Shown here: positions 26,265 to 33,715 of the stretch, in pieces | Layout of the letters: each line of letters opens with the position of its first letter | How positions within the stretch are numbered: the first letter of the stretch is position 1 | From: JBHOQS01 sp042408875 | GTDB lineage: Bacteria > Chloroflexota > UBA11872 > JBHOQS01 | Assembly (NCBI GenBank): GCA_042408875.1 | Contig: JBHOQS010000025.1 | Span: 62,001 to 126,000, forward strand | Direction of reading: 5' to 3' | Length of the DNA: 64,000 bases | The notes under the pieces: model-generated | What the model was told of the DNA's origin: nothing | The model's input: the letters and a program-made list of their open reading frames with translations, nothing else | Databases searched by the model: none | Position numbers and translations under genes: made by a program

Positions 26265-27978
26265 CGACGTGTGCCCAGAGTGTGTAGAGCCCAAACGTGA
26301 CGATCGGATCATAGTACCCCTCGATGGCGCGGCGCAACACCTCACCTTCGAAGGGATCAAGCGTTAGCAGGATCACGTACTTAATGCGATGGCCCAGCAG
26401 TTCACCTTCCAAACGCTCTCCCCTGAGCCCCAGGTGCCAGAGCACGTCCAGGTCGATGAAGTTACGGTTGCGCGAATAGAAGGCCACGTCTTTTGCGCCG
26501 ACGTAGAACTGCTCGGCGCTATCGTTTAAAGAGTCAAAGAAGCGCGCCATCTCCACCTGGCCGGAGAGGCCGTAGAAATAGTGCGTCGAGCCGCGGGCGG
26601 CGAACTGGCGATCCAGCACGCCACCCGCCCAGGCCAGGGCGATCATGGCAAGCAGCAAGGCGAACTGACGGCCGAGATGCTGACGGCCGAGCACTGCCCC
26701 GGCCAGCAACAGTCCCAGCAGCAGCGCGGCCGGTTTAACTACCAGGGAGTCAAGGAAGGGCGGGGGCGGCATGACCAGGTGTCGGTCGCCCACACTCATG
26801 AAGAAGTACCAGCCGGAGGCAGCCAGCGCGAGTCCCCCCAGGGCCACGTCCCGCCAATCCAGGCAGCTGGCTAGACGGCTGAGGAGATAGGCTGCTCCCA
26901 CAGCGACGAACGGCATCATAGTGATATGGTATTTCGGGAAGTTCGCCGCCAGCTTGACAAGGTAGAGAAGGAAGATGCCGCCGCCGTACAGCAACACGAT
27001 ATCCACTGGCTCTGCCCGGCCGCCGGTAAGATAGTCGCGTGCCCGCAGCAAGCAGGCCCAGCCGAAGAGGACGAGCAGGTACGGCGAGGCCCACAGTACT
27101 ACATGCCCGGCCACGCGTGCTAGCGCCTCCGGCGAGGCTAGCGATCGGCTGCCCGCTGCCGCATCCAGGAACTCCGCGGCCAGCACCTCGAACGGCATCT
27201 CGAACGGCATGCCCTGCCAGGTGCTGATGCCCCACCATGAGCCCAGGAAGAGCGCTCCGCCGCCCAGCGCAATCGCCAGGGGTTCCACCAGCGCAGCGAT
27301 GAGCTTGCCCTGCTGGAGGCGGTACAGCGCGAGTGCGACGACGATACCGAGCGGCGTCGTCATCTTCGCCCAGAGCGCCAGCGCCAGCGCCGGCATGAGG
27401 AGCCACAGCCATACGACGCGCCCGCTCGTCACCAGACGCACTCCCAGGAGCGCCAGCACGGTGACGAGCAGCACAAGCACTGTGCCGTCGATATCTAACA
27501 GGCGCGCGCTCTGCACCGTCAGCGGATTGACCCAGAAAAGACAGGCTGCCAGCAGCGCCAGGGGCATCCGTGCCGGCGCGCGCGGGAGTACGGCAAGCGC
27601 CAGCAGGTAGACCAGAATGCCGGTGAGGGCACCGCAGACGATGCCCAGCCAGCGGGCGCTGGCCTCCGAGAGGCCGCCGAGCTTGAGGAAGAGACCCAGC
27701 GTGTAGACGTACAGTGGCGGATGCCAGAGGGCCCACTGATACTGCGGCCCTGGCTCGCCGTTGTGGGTGAGAAAGCCGGCGTTAGCCAGCGGACGGCCGG
27801 TCTCGGCTACGGCCTGTCCGGCGAAGAAGAAGTTGACCTCATCGTAGACCAGCGGCTTCTGCAGGCCGCGCGTGGCCAGCACCAGAAAGCCGGCGAGAGC
27901 GCCCAGGAGCAGCAGCAACCACAGACGATGCCGGTGTTCCGGCTGCTCTGCGACGCCGGCAGGCCATGGGGCGTGCAT
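26257..27978 (-). CDS. Multi-pass membrane glycosyltransferase (GT39/ArnT-like)
   Basis: 573 residues with about 11-12 hydrophobic segments. Near the N-terminus KPLVYDEVNFFFAGQA carries the acidic residue of the first extracytoplasmic loop as in dolichyl-phosphate-mannose and ArnT-type enzymes; PPLYVYTLGLFLKL follows. A soluble C-terminal part (about 480-573) ends LYTLWAHVDE. Likely transfers a lipid-linked sugar. Works with the adjacent GT2 gene, which could make the lipid-phosphate sugar donor; they are 9 nt apart. Confidence 0.8.
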   Translation of the reverse strand: MHAPWPAGVAEQPEHRHRLWLLLLLGALAGFLVLATRGLQKPLVYDEVNFFFAGQAVAETGRPLANAGFLTHNGEPGPQYQWALWHPPLYVYTLGLFLKLGGLSEASARWLGIVCGALTGILVYLLALAVLPRAPARMPLALLAACLFWVNPLTVQSARLLDIDGTVLVLLVTVLALLGVRLVTSGRVVWLWLLMPALALALWAKMTTPLGIVVALALYRLQQGKLIAALVEPLAIALGGGALFLGSWWGISTWQGMPFEMPFEVLAAEFLDAAAGSRSLASPEALARVAGHVVLWASPYLLVLFGWACLLRARDYLTGGRAEPVDIVLLYGGGIFLLYLVKLAANFPKYHITMMPFVAVGAAYLLSRLASCLDWRDVALGGLALAASGWYFFMSVGDRHLVMPPPPFLDSLVVKPAALLLGLLLAGAVLGRQHLGRQFALLLAMIALAWAGGVLDRQFAARGSTHYFYGLSGQVEMARFFDSLNDSAEQFYVGAKDVAFYSRNRNFIDLDVLWHLGLRGERLEGELLGHRIKYVILLTLDPFEGEVLRRAIEGYYDPIVTFGLYTLWAHVDE

Positions 27979-27987
27979 CGGGATTAA

Positions 27988-28752
27988 TTAGTCAGCGTAA
28001 TCTACAGAGTCCGCCGGCCGTCCTGGGCGCGGCAGACCGGCGCCGACAAGGGTTATGAGCCGGTAGCGCAGGATCAAGCCGATCATACGCAGGCCCACTC
28101 CTACCGCCGTCGGCAGCGAGCCAGTGATCTTGGACTGTCCTACGCGACCGCGGTAGTTCACCGGCACCTCGATGACGCGCAAGCCGTGGAGCAAGGCCAG
28201 GATCACCATCTCCGGCAGGAAGTGGGAGCCGCCGACAGTGAAGCGGTCCAGGATACGCGCCAGCGCCTCACGACGGATCAAGCGCATGGTGCAGCCACAG
28301 TCGGAGAGCGAGGGGCCGTCGAAGAGCACCTGGAGCAGCTTGGCCACGAGCACGTTGCCGAAGCGCAGGAACCAGCCCATGTTTGCTTCGTGCCAGATCA
28401 GCTCACGCGTCGTGCGCGTGCCCATGACCATGTCGAAGTCATCGGCGAAGCTGAGCAGCTTGAGCACATCCTTGCCCATGAAGGTGCCGTCGGGCTCGGC
28501 CAGGATGATGTAGTCGCCGCTGGCCTCGCGCAGCCCGCGCTGGAGCGCATAGCCGTAGCCCTGCCGCGTCTCGGTCACGACGCGTGCTCCCGCCGCCAGC
28601 GCCAGCGCCGCCGTGTCATCGGACGAGTTGTTGTCCACCACCAGCACTTCATCCACCGCCGGACAGGCAAGGAAGTCTGCCACTGCCCGCGCGATACCAG
28701 TGGCCTCGTTGTATGCCGGAAAGACGACGCTGACGCTCTTGCCCAGCCACAT
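27988..28752 (-). CDS. GT2 family glycosyltransferase (polyprenyl-phosphate sugar synthase-like)
   Basis: 254 residues: VSVVFPAYNEATGIARAV, VLVVDNNSSDDT, LAEPDGTFMGKD (the donor-metal acidic motif), GCTMRLIRREALARI, EVPVNYRGRVGQSKI. Layout matches DPM/DPG synthases without C-terminal membrane anchors, though LRMIGLILRYRLITLVGAG may touch the membrane. Co-directional and near-contiguous with the GT39-like gene. Confidence 0.87.
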   Translation of the reverse strand: MWLGKSVSVVFPAYNEATGIARAVADFLACPAVDEVLVVDNNSSDDTAALALAAGARVVTETRQGYGYALQRGLREASGDYIILAEPDGTFMGKDVLKLLSFADDFDMVMGTRTTRELIWHEANMGWFLRFGNVLVAKLLQVLFDGPSLSDCGCTMRLIRREALARILDRFTVGGSHFLPEMVILALLHGLRVIEVPVNYRGRVGQSKITGSLPTAVGVGLRMIGLILRYRLITLVGAGLPRPGRPADSVDYAD

Positions 28753-28822
28753 CGTGGCGCTCTCTGGTGCTTCAAGAAAAAGTTAGCAGGAGTATAGCAG
28801 CCCGATCACGTGCGAGACAACT

Positions 28823-29113
28823 GCTGCCAGCGGATTAGGGGAACGGATTGAGCGGATACTCCGTTATGCGTTCTGGCTACATATGTAGCGTAGGCCTCGT
28901 CCTTCGTCGTCCGGTTCACGTAGGGCAGGGGCTCGTCCCCCGCCGCCCAGCGCCCATGACAGGGGACGAACCCGCCCCACTTAAGCGCAAGCGCTCATCA
29001 ATCCACCTATGACTGTGCCCTGCCGTACCCCCGCCGCAGCACAGATTGCATTATCCAGGTAGATGCTTTGCATCGGGCATCCGCTCAATCCGTTCCCCCA
29101 ATCCGTTGACAGC
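28823..29113. repeat. MITE-like element with ~35-bp inverted ends
   Basis: 28823-28857 and 29079-29113 are inverted copies, 32 of 35 positions matching; the inner 25 positions differ once. They enclose about 220 nt that hold an inner imperfect hairpin (around 28921-28980, GGGGCTCGTCCCC/GGGGACGAACCC). No ORF inside. The right end forms the last codons and stop of the DCC gene. Confidence 0.65.
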
Positions 29114-29543
29114 TATCCACGCAGGCGGGCTGGCGGCCGAACAACCGGTAGCGGTTGCGCGCCACCCAGACGTAGAGCCGATCGGCCAGCGGGCGTATGA
29201 GAGGAACCTCGTACAGATGCGCCAGCAGACCGACGATGGGGACGGTCTTGAGGATGCGCGCCACGGCTGCTGCGCCGGCCGTATAGCGGCCATCCGGCTC
29301 GATCACGTGCATCTGCGCGCGCAGGCGCTCGGGCGTCAGCGCCGGTGGAAGGATCTCTCGCAGCCCTGGCGATTGCAGGGGCACGAACAGAAAGGCGCGC
29401 CGCGGCGTGATGCGCTGCAGCAACGTTGCCTGCCGCGTACAGAACGGGCATTCGGCGTCGTAGAGCACCAGCGGCGCCTTCGGGGCTACGCTACGTTCGT
29501 ACACTGCGGATGCGTCTGGTCTATCAAGCATGCTGTCGGCCAT
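29085..29543 (-). CDS. DCC-family (DUF393) thiol-disulfide oxidoreductase
   Basis: 152 residues. APLVLYDAECPFCTRQATLL contains the CxxC and the DxxC start of the family; FLFVPLQSPGLREIL and GLLAHLYEVPLIRPLADRLY complete the fold. The C-terminus VDSCQRIGGTD is encoded inside the right inverted end of the 28823-29113 element, so the native tail may have been replaced. Confidence 0.82.
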   Translation of the reverse strand: MADSMLDRPDASAVYERSVAPKAPLVLYDAECPFCTRQATLLQRITPRRAFLFVPLQSPGLREILPPALTPERLRAQMHVIEPDGRYTAGAAAVARILKTVPIVGLLAHLYEVPLIRPLADRLYVWVARNRYRLFGRQPACVDSCQRIGGTD

Positions 29544-30000
29544 CGTGCGTTCGTGCCTCGCCGCTCCACTTAGCTATAGTGTACCCCCAATGAGCGCGCG
29601 ACTGCCGCACCGGACGACCTTGCCGGGATTGCCTCCGCTCAGTTGTGGGAACAGGCGGCCCTGGCGGGCGCTGCTCCAGCATGCGGCGAGCCAATTCTGC
29701 CGGACTGAGCGGTTGTTCTCGCTTCTGCTGCTTGTGTAGCTCTCTGACTCTAGAACAATTGAGACGCTTCAGACCGGACAGACGCGCTGCGGGAGCTCAG
29801 GGGATCGCCGCGACCACCGCGGCGAGCGCCTGGATATCCAACCCATCGCACCCCGGCCAGTGCTTTCTGTGCCGCGGCCACACAGGCGCGGCGTGGTGGC
29901 TGAAGCGCGGGAAGTACTACGCGGGCCCGCGCAGCTAGCTATGTAGCCTGCAGATAGGCGTTTATCATGGCAGTTCGGGCGAGACCGTCGCCGAGAATTA
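29544..30000. other. Intergenic with left direct-repeat copy
   Basis: 457 nt without a convincing gene. A 97-codon plus-strand frame (29645-29938) includes LTLEQLRRFRPDRRAAGAQG and CFLCRGHTG; I treat it as a possible gene remnant because a related stretch (KQLRRRKSDTLAAGVHGF) recurs at 32300-32350. The left direct repeat lies at 29751-29800. Confidence 0.4.
29751..29800. repeat. Direct repeat, left copy, flanking the Mau-like cassette
   Basis: Matches 32301-32350 at 41 of 50 positions without gaps, same orientation. Shared core ACAATTGAGACGC and CGCTGCGGGAG. Confidence 0.6.
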
Positions 30001-30525
30001 CTATCTCGGCGGGTTCTGTTGTTGCCTTGCTAAGCGCACGCGGAGCCTGTTCACCGTATCCACGGCGAACTGATGGGGGGCGACTCCAGCGTCGTCAGCC
30101 AGACCAACTGCGTACTGTACACCATCATTCGAAGTAGGTTGTTTCGGCTGCCAGAGTTCCACCACCAAGACCCCGAGAAACCGACCACCGCCCTGATCAT
30201 CCAGCCGACCCAGAGTGGGGCTGACGCGGTGGCTAAGTGTAGGGGGCGCCGATTGCTGTCGCGCCAGGAGCGGGCCAAGCTTGGTAACCGCTTGCCTGGC
30301 AAAGTTATTTGCTTGGTCTATTGCGTTTGCAGCATCCACGGGCGACACCGCGAACCACAACCCGTCCGTCATCGTCGGGTCATATGGCTGCCAAGCTTCT
30401 ACGACCAAGCGACCAAGATACGTGCCATCCAAGCGACCAAGCACCGGATTCTGTCCCCAGATAGGCGAGACTGGTTCCCGAGGCGGGCCGCTTTGTTGCA
30501 AGGTTAGTCGCCATCTGTTTGCCAT
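30001..30525 (-). CDS. Unknown 174-residue protein made of two repeats
   Basis: Start MANRWRLTLQQSG at ATG 30525 with GAGGAGG 11 nt upstream. No signal peptide. It consists of two homologous units: PVLGRLDGTYLGRLVVEAWQ, PTMTDGLWFAVSPVDAAN, LGPLLARQQSAPP and PTLGRLDDQGGGRFLGVLVV, PTSNDGVQYAVGLADDAG, LRVRLARQQQNPP. I recognise no family. It starts 34 nt after the cysteine-rich gene, last in a four-gene operon, so it probably serves that protein (binding partner, chaperone or modifier: inference). Confidence 0.7.
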   Translation of the reverse strand: MANRWRLTLQQSGPPREPVSPIWGQNPVLGRLDGTYLGRLVVEAWQPYDPTMTDGLWFAVSPVDAANAIDQANNFARQAVTKLGPLLARQQSAPPTLSHRVSPTLGRLDDQGGGRFLGVLVVELWQPKQPTSNDGVQYAVGLADDAGVAPHQFAVDTVNRLRVRLARQQQNPPR

Positions 30526-30559
30526 CGTGACACCTGCCTCCTCGTTTTCGCCGATGCTG

Positions 30560-30925
30560 TTAACATGCGGTCGGATCGGAACACCATCCATACCCACCAC
30601 AGCAGGCGATTGAATACACCAGAGCCCTGGGAGGATTGCACGGTTGTCCTGCCCGTTCCCATGCATCGCAATGAATGCAGCACGATATCTGGATGTCACT
30701 GCATGGACTGGAGCAGTTCCACGCACAGCTGACGCAGGAGCTACAATTACCCGGACAAGCACGGCACTCAGCAGCGTATGCTGCCGGCGGTATGCGTATT
30801 CCCAGGCTCAAGAGTACAGCTCCTACCGAGGTAGCAGCAATACGTCCGATGCCTCCTAAGTAGCCCCGGCGGGAAAACGCACGAGTCAGCAGAACAAAGG
30901 GCGGGCTGGTGTCATAATCGTTCAT
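30560..30925 (-). CDS. Tat-exported cysteine-rich mini-protein (MauA-like position)
   Basis: 121 residues. A twin-arginine signal (FSRRGYLGGIGRIAATSVGA) ends near AAYAAE; the mature part, about 70 residues, has 15 cysteines (CRACPGNCSSCVSC, CSSPCSDIQISCCIHC, ACCGGYGWCSDPTAC) and three tryptophans. ATGA overlap with the thioredoxin-like gene upstream means translational coupling. Tat export implies folding or cofactor formation before export. Gene order E-D-A and the Tat leader recall the methylamine dehydrogenase light chain, a disulfide-rich TTQ protein, but I see no firm sequence match. Unknown function. Confidence 0.72.
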   Translation of the reverse strand: MNDYDTSPPFVLLTRAFSRRGYLGGIGRIAATSVGAVLLSLGIRIPPAAYAAECRACPGNCSSCVSCAWNCSSPCSDIQISCCIHCDAWERAGQPCNPPRALVYSIACCGGYGWCSDPTAC

Positions 30926-31584
30926 GCTCCATTTCCCCTTCCTTGGAACGTCACTTCCGGTTCACGTGGCCGCCCATCACCAGCAGTGATAGGCCCAACT
31001 TGCCCTGCGGGTGGAGCTTTGAGGATGCCACGGAGATGCTCCACCGTCACAGGAAACAGCTTTCGCTGGATCCGCCCAGCGGGATCCACTACTAAGCCAA
31101 ACGGCGTAGCCGTGACACCCCAGAGCCGTGCCGTCCCACTTGACGGGTCCGCAACGACCTTCACATCGTCACCAAGCTGGTGGTCATCCCACCACCTGCT
31201 AGTTGCTGCAGTATCGCTACGGAGAATAAGCAGCAGGCGCCAGCCTACCAGACCAGCCTGTTCGATTTCGGCTCTTGCGCCCCGCACTATGTTCTCACAT
31301 GGTTGGCAGCCTGGCTCGATCACCAGAATGAACAGGAAGGACCCCAAGAAGCGCTGCAGAGCGACAACACCGTGACCAGGCTCCTCAAACGATAAATGTG
31401 GCACGAGTTCACCCACACGCAGTTCTGCCGCGTTCGTTCCAAATCGGAGAATCGGGCCGACCGCTTCAAACAGCAGACCAAGGTGCCGTAGCACTGCCAC
31501 CATCATGACGCACAGGCCCAACGCGATGATCCACAACAACGCGTAGGATACGAGGAAGGCACTGGTCAGTGCGGACTCGTTCAC
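30922..31584 (-). CDS. Membrane-anchored thioredoxin-like protein (MauD-like)
   Basis: 220 residues: one N-terminal membrane helix (ALLWIIALGLCVMMVAVL), then a thioredoxin fold outside the membrane with the redox pair EPGCQPC and the cis-proline loop VTATPFGLVVDPAG. In MauD a similar CxxC protein is needed to form disulfides of the amine dehydrogenase light chain. GTG start at 31584 with GAGGAGG 7 nt upstream, the RBS overlapping the stop of the MauE-like gene. Overlaps the cysteine-rich gene by 4 nt, so that protein is its obvious substrate. Confidence 0.83.
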   Translation of the reverse strand: MNESALTSAFLVSYALLWIIALGLCVMMVAVLRHLGLLFEAVGPILRFGTNAAELRVGELVPHLSFEEPGHGVVALQRFLGSFLFILVIEPGCQPCENIVRGARAEIEQAGLVGWRLLLILRSDTAATSRWWDDHQLGDDVKVVADPSSGTARLWGVTATPFGLVVDPAGRIQRKLFPVTVEHLRGILKAPPAGQVGPITAGDGRPREPEVTFQGRGNGA

Positions 31585-31596
31585 GTGACCCCCTCC

Positions 31597-32211
31597 TCAG
31601 TGCGAGCGGGCCGTCTCTGCGCGCAGGAGACGGTGAGTTCGAGCAACCTTCGACTGTAGGACTATCACCTCGTCGAGCAACAACACTATGAACAGCAGCA
31701 ACATTGCAGCTGTGAAAGTGAGCAGCGCCGTGTCTAGCTTCAGCAACACACCCAGATCTTGTTCCAGCGCTTTCATCAGTGCGGCTCTGGGGGAATACCG
31801 ACTCACAATCACTGGGATGAGCACAATCGCACCTAATCCACAGTTGCGCGCGATAGAGTTCCAGCCGACCGTTGCCGATCGGAATAGACCAGTGCATCCG
31901 CATGGAACTGCCCGTCCACGCCGCATGGCAACTGCTATCACGCCTGTGAAGACGGCCAGTAGACCGAGCGTAGCCGCGGACGCGGTCGTCAGAAATTGCC
32001 CACTGAGCCAAAGTAGACCCAAAGCAATCTCAACGATGGGGAGCACCAGCACGACCGGGCGCCGCAGCGCAGCAGGTCCGACATCGTACGTCTTGATGGC
32101 ATCCCAGAAGTCTTGCGGGTGGCGCAGCTTGTCGACTCCCGACAAGAGGAACACTGCCGCCAAGACCAATCGACCAGCTATGCCGAATGCGTGAGAAATC
32201 ATGGGATCCAA
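31597..32211 (-). CDS. MauE/DoxX-family redox membrane protein
   Basis: 204 residues, four or five membrane helices. Family marks: AGRLVLAAVFLLSGVDKLRH, LVLPIVEIALGLLWLSGQ, VPCGCTGLF (the conserved cysteine motif) and ARNCGLG. MauE works with MauD as a DsbB-like electron relay. A C-terminal helix and basic tail (QSKVARTHRLLRAETARSH) extend beyond MauE. Probable TTG start at 32211 with GGAG 8 nt upstream; an ATG follows three codons later. First gene of the operon, 12 nt before the MauD-like gene. Confidence 0.83.
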   Translation of the reverse strand: MDPMISHAFGIAGRLVLAAVFLLSGVDKLRHPQDFWDAIKTYDVGPAALRRPVVLVLPIVEIALGLLWLSGQFLTTASAATLGLLAVFTGVIAVAMRRGRAVPCGCTGLFRSATVGWNSIARNCGLGAIVLIPVIVSRYSPRAALMKALEQDLGVLLKLDTALLTFTAAMLLLFIVLLLDEVIVLQSKVARTHRLLRAETARSH

Positions 32212-32543
32212 TTTGCCAACTCCGGCTTGCTGCTGTTAGCCTCTGTCGCTGCGCCCGAAGTGTGCGCCGAGCCTGACGCCTCCCGCTTACCCTGCTAATT
32301 TAAAACAATTGAGACGCCGCAAATCGGACACACTCGCTGCGGGAGTTCACGGCTTTAGGCTGCATAAGTACGCTACCACTGGCTCATACGACTGAGAAGG
32401 CGCGACCGGGCCATTTTGCCTGGCTTCTCCGGGCCATTTTCTCTGGCCCAAGAGGGCCATGCGCAGGGCTCGCTCGAGCCGGCCAGCCTCAACGAACATC
32501 GCCGGTGTTCTGTGGGGACAGGGGCAACCTGAGCCGGCCGGGC
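32212..32543. other. Intergenic upstream of the Mau-like operon
   Basis: 332 nt holding the right direct repeat (32301-32350) and, presumably, the operon promoter. TAAATT on the minus strand lies near 32300, but I find no well-spaced -35. Confidence 0.4.
32301..32350. repeat. Direct repeat, right copy, flanking the Mau-like cassette
   Basis: Second copy of the repeat at 29751-29800 (41/50 identical by hand alignment). It lies 90-140 nt upstream of the MauE-like start. Confidence 0.6.
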
Positions 32544-33263
32544 TCACCTACCGGACGTGTCTTGCCTCTCCGCCCTCTCTGCATCCGGCAGCCGATCGAA
32601 GCCATGCCGCACCGCCCAGGCTGCCAGGGCAATGCGGTTGCTGACGCCCGCAGTCTTACACAGACGCTTCACGTGATGATCGATCGTGTGCTCGCTGCGG
32701 TGCAAGCGCTGCCCGATCTCGCGATCAGACAGGCCCTGCGCCACCAGCGCCAGGACCTCGATGTCGCTTTCGCGGGGCAGAACGATGCCTCCAGCCCCCG
32801 GCGTCCACCTGCGCTCACCCATCAGGCCCTGCAGAAGCGCCTCCTGCTCAGGGCTCAGGTCCAGATGGATGACCCGACTGCCCTGTGCGGCGCGTCGTAG
32901 GAGGTGGGGGATCTGCTGGGGCTCCACGGATGCGTCCACGAAGCTGCGCACCCCTGCAGCGACCAGGCGCTGGAACGTCCGGACGCGGTGCAGGTGCGTA
33001 CAGCACACCAGAGCCAGGAGCGGGAGCTCCGACTGCCGCTCCCGGACCGCCCGGCAGAACTGCACAGCAGCATCCGGGTCGTGGTACACGTCAACCGCCA
33101 CTAGGCTCGCCGTGGCAAGGTCCCCAGCATGTTGCGCCAGGGCCTCGACGGCGACCGGAAGGTGGATGACGGCGAAGGGAGCCGAGGCGCTGCATGCCAG
33201 ATGGGTGAAGAAGTCGCAGGTGGCCTGCCGAGATGTGGCGAGCAGCAGACGCATGGGCTCCAT
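32544..33263 (-). CDS. LuxR-type response-regulator-like protein
   Basis: 239 residues: a receiver-like N-terminal domain (MRLLLATSRQATCDFF; LVAVDVYHDPDAAVQF; LPLLALVCC; VAAGVRSFVDAS) and a C-terminal LuxR HTH (LPRESDIEVLALVAQGLSDR; LHRSEHTIDHHVKRLCKTAG). The usual phosphoacceptor position reads AVDVYHD, so phosphorylation is uncertain. No partner kinase adjacent; a kinase remnant lies at 37.6 kb. Upstream of the Mau-like operon on the same strand. Confidence 0.82.
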   Translation of the reverse strand: MEPMRLLLATSRQATCDFFTHLACSASAPFAVIHLPVAVEALAQHAGDLATASLVAVDVYHDPDAAVQFCRAVRERQSELPLLALVCCTHLHRVRTFQRLVAAGVRSFVDASVEPQQIPHLLRRAAQGSRVIHLDLSPEQEALLQGLMGERRWTPGAGGIVLPRESDIEVLALVAQGLSDREIGQRLHRSEHTIDHHVKRLCKTAGVSNRIALAAWAVRHGFDRLPDAERAERQDTSGR

Positions 33264-33715
33264 AGCGCCCCCTATCTAGCACAGCCCCGACAAGGCCGGC
33301 AGGGAATGGGCATCGTGCGGTACACCGACACCTAGCGCGCCGGTCCCGTCCTCGGTGGGGCGTGGCGGAGCGGTTCGTCGTGGGCGCTGCAGCGCCCGTG
33401 CTCGCCTGAAGAATGCACTTATGAAAGTTGAAAACTTGATCGGGTAATCACGCTGAGGCGTGATTACCCGATCAAGCTGTTAAAGTTCATTAGTGCACAC
33501 TACCAACAGGCGCTACACGACTGGACCGGCGCTCTAGCAGGCCACAGCGTACAAATCCGAGTCTGTTTGCCGCCTATTGTAGCGTTATGTCACGAAGGTG
33601 ACGAGCAGGTCTTCAACCAGACGGTGACATACATGTTCGGCCTGCGCAGGGCGAAAAGATCGTGTACTTTCGCAGAGCAGCGTCGCGGCACTCAGCAGCG
33701 CCGCTGTGCGCCGGC
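33264..33715. other. Intergenic with large palindrome
   Basis: 452 nt, lower GC in its middle, without a gene. It contains the 33414-33497 palindrome and shorter GTCAC/GTGAC repeats near 33590-33640. Confidence 0.5.
33414..33497. repeat. 40-bp imperfect inverted repeat with 4-nt loop
   Basis: Arms 33414-33453 and 33458-33497 match at 34 of 40 positions; the inner 19 (33435-33453 with 33458-33476) are perfect. Could be a strong terminator for the kinase-like gene 220 nt away, or a small palindromic mobile element. Confidence 0.75.

Noticed and set aside
26750..27736. 328-codon minus-strand frame inside the membrane glycosyltransferase
   Set aside because: Same strand but other frame; Arg/Gly/Ala-rich and lacks membrane segments present in the true frame.
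29645..29938. 97-codon frame in the gap left of the Mau-like operon
   Set aside because: No good start or RBS; similarity to the stretch at 32300 suggests repeat or remnant rather than a gene.
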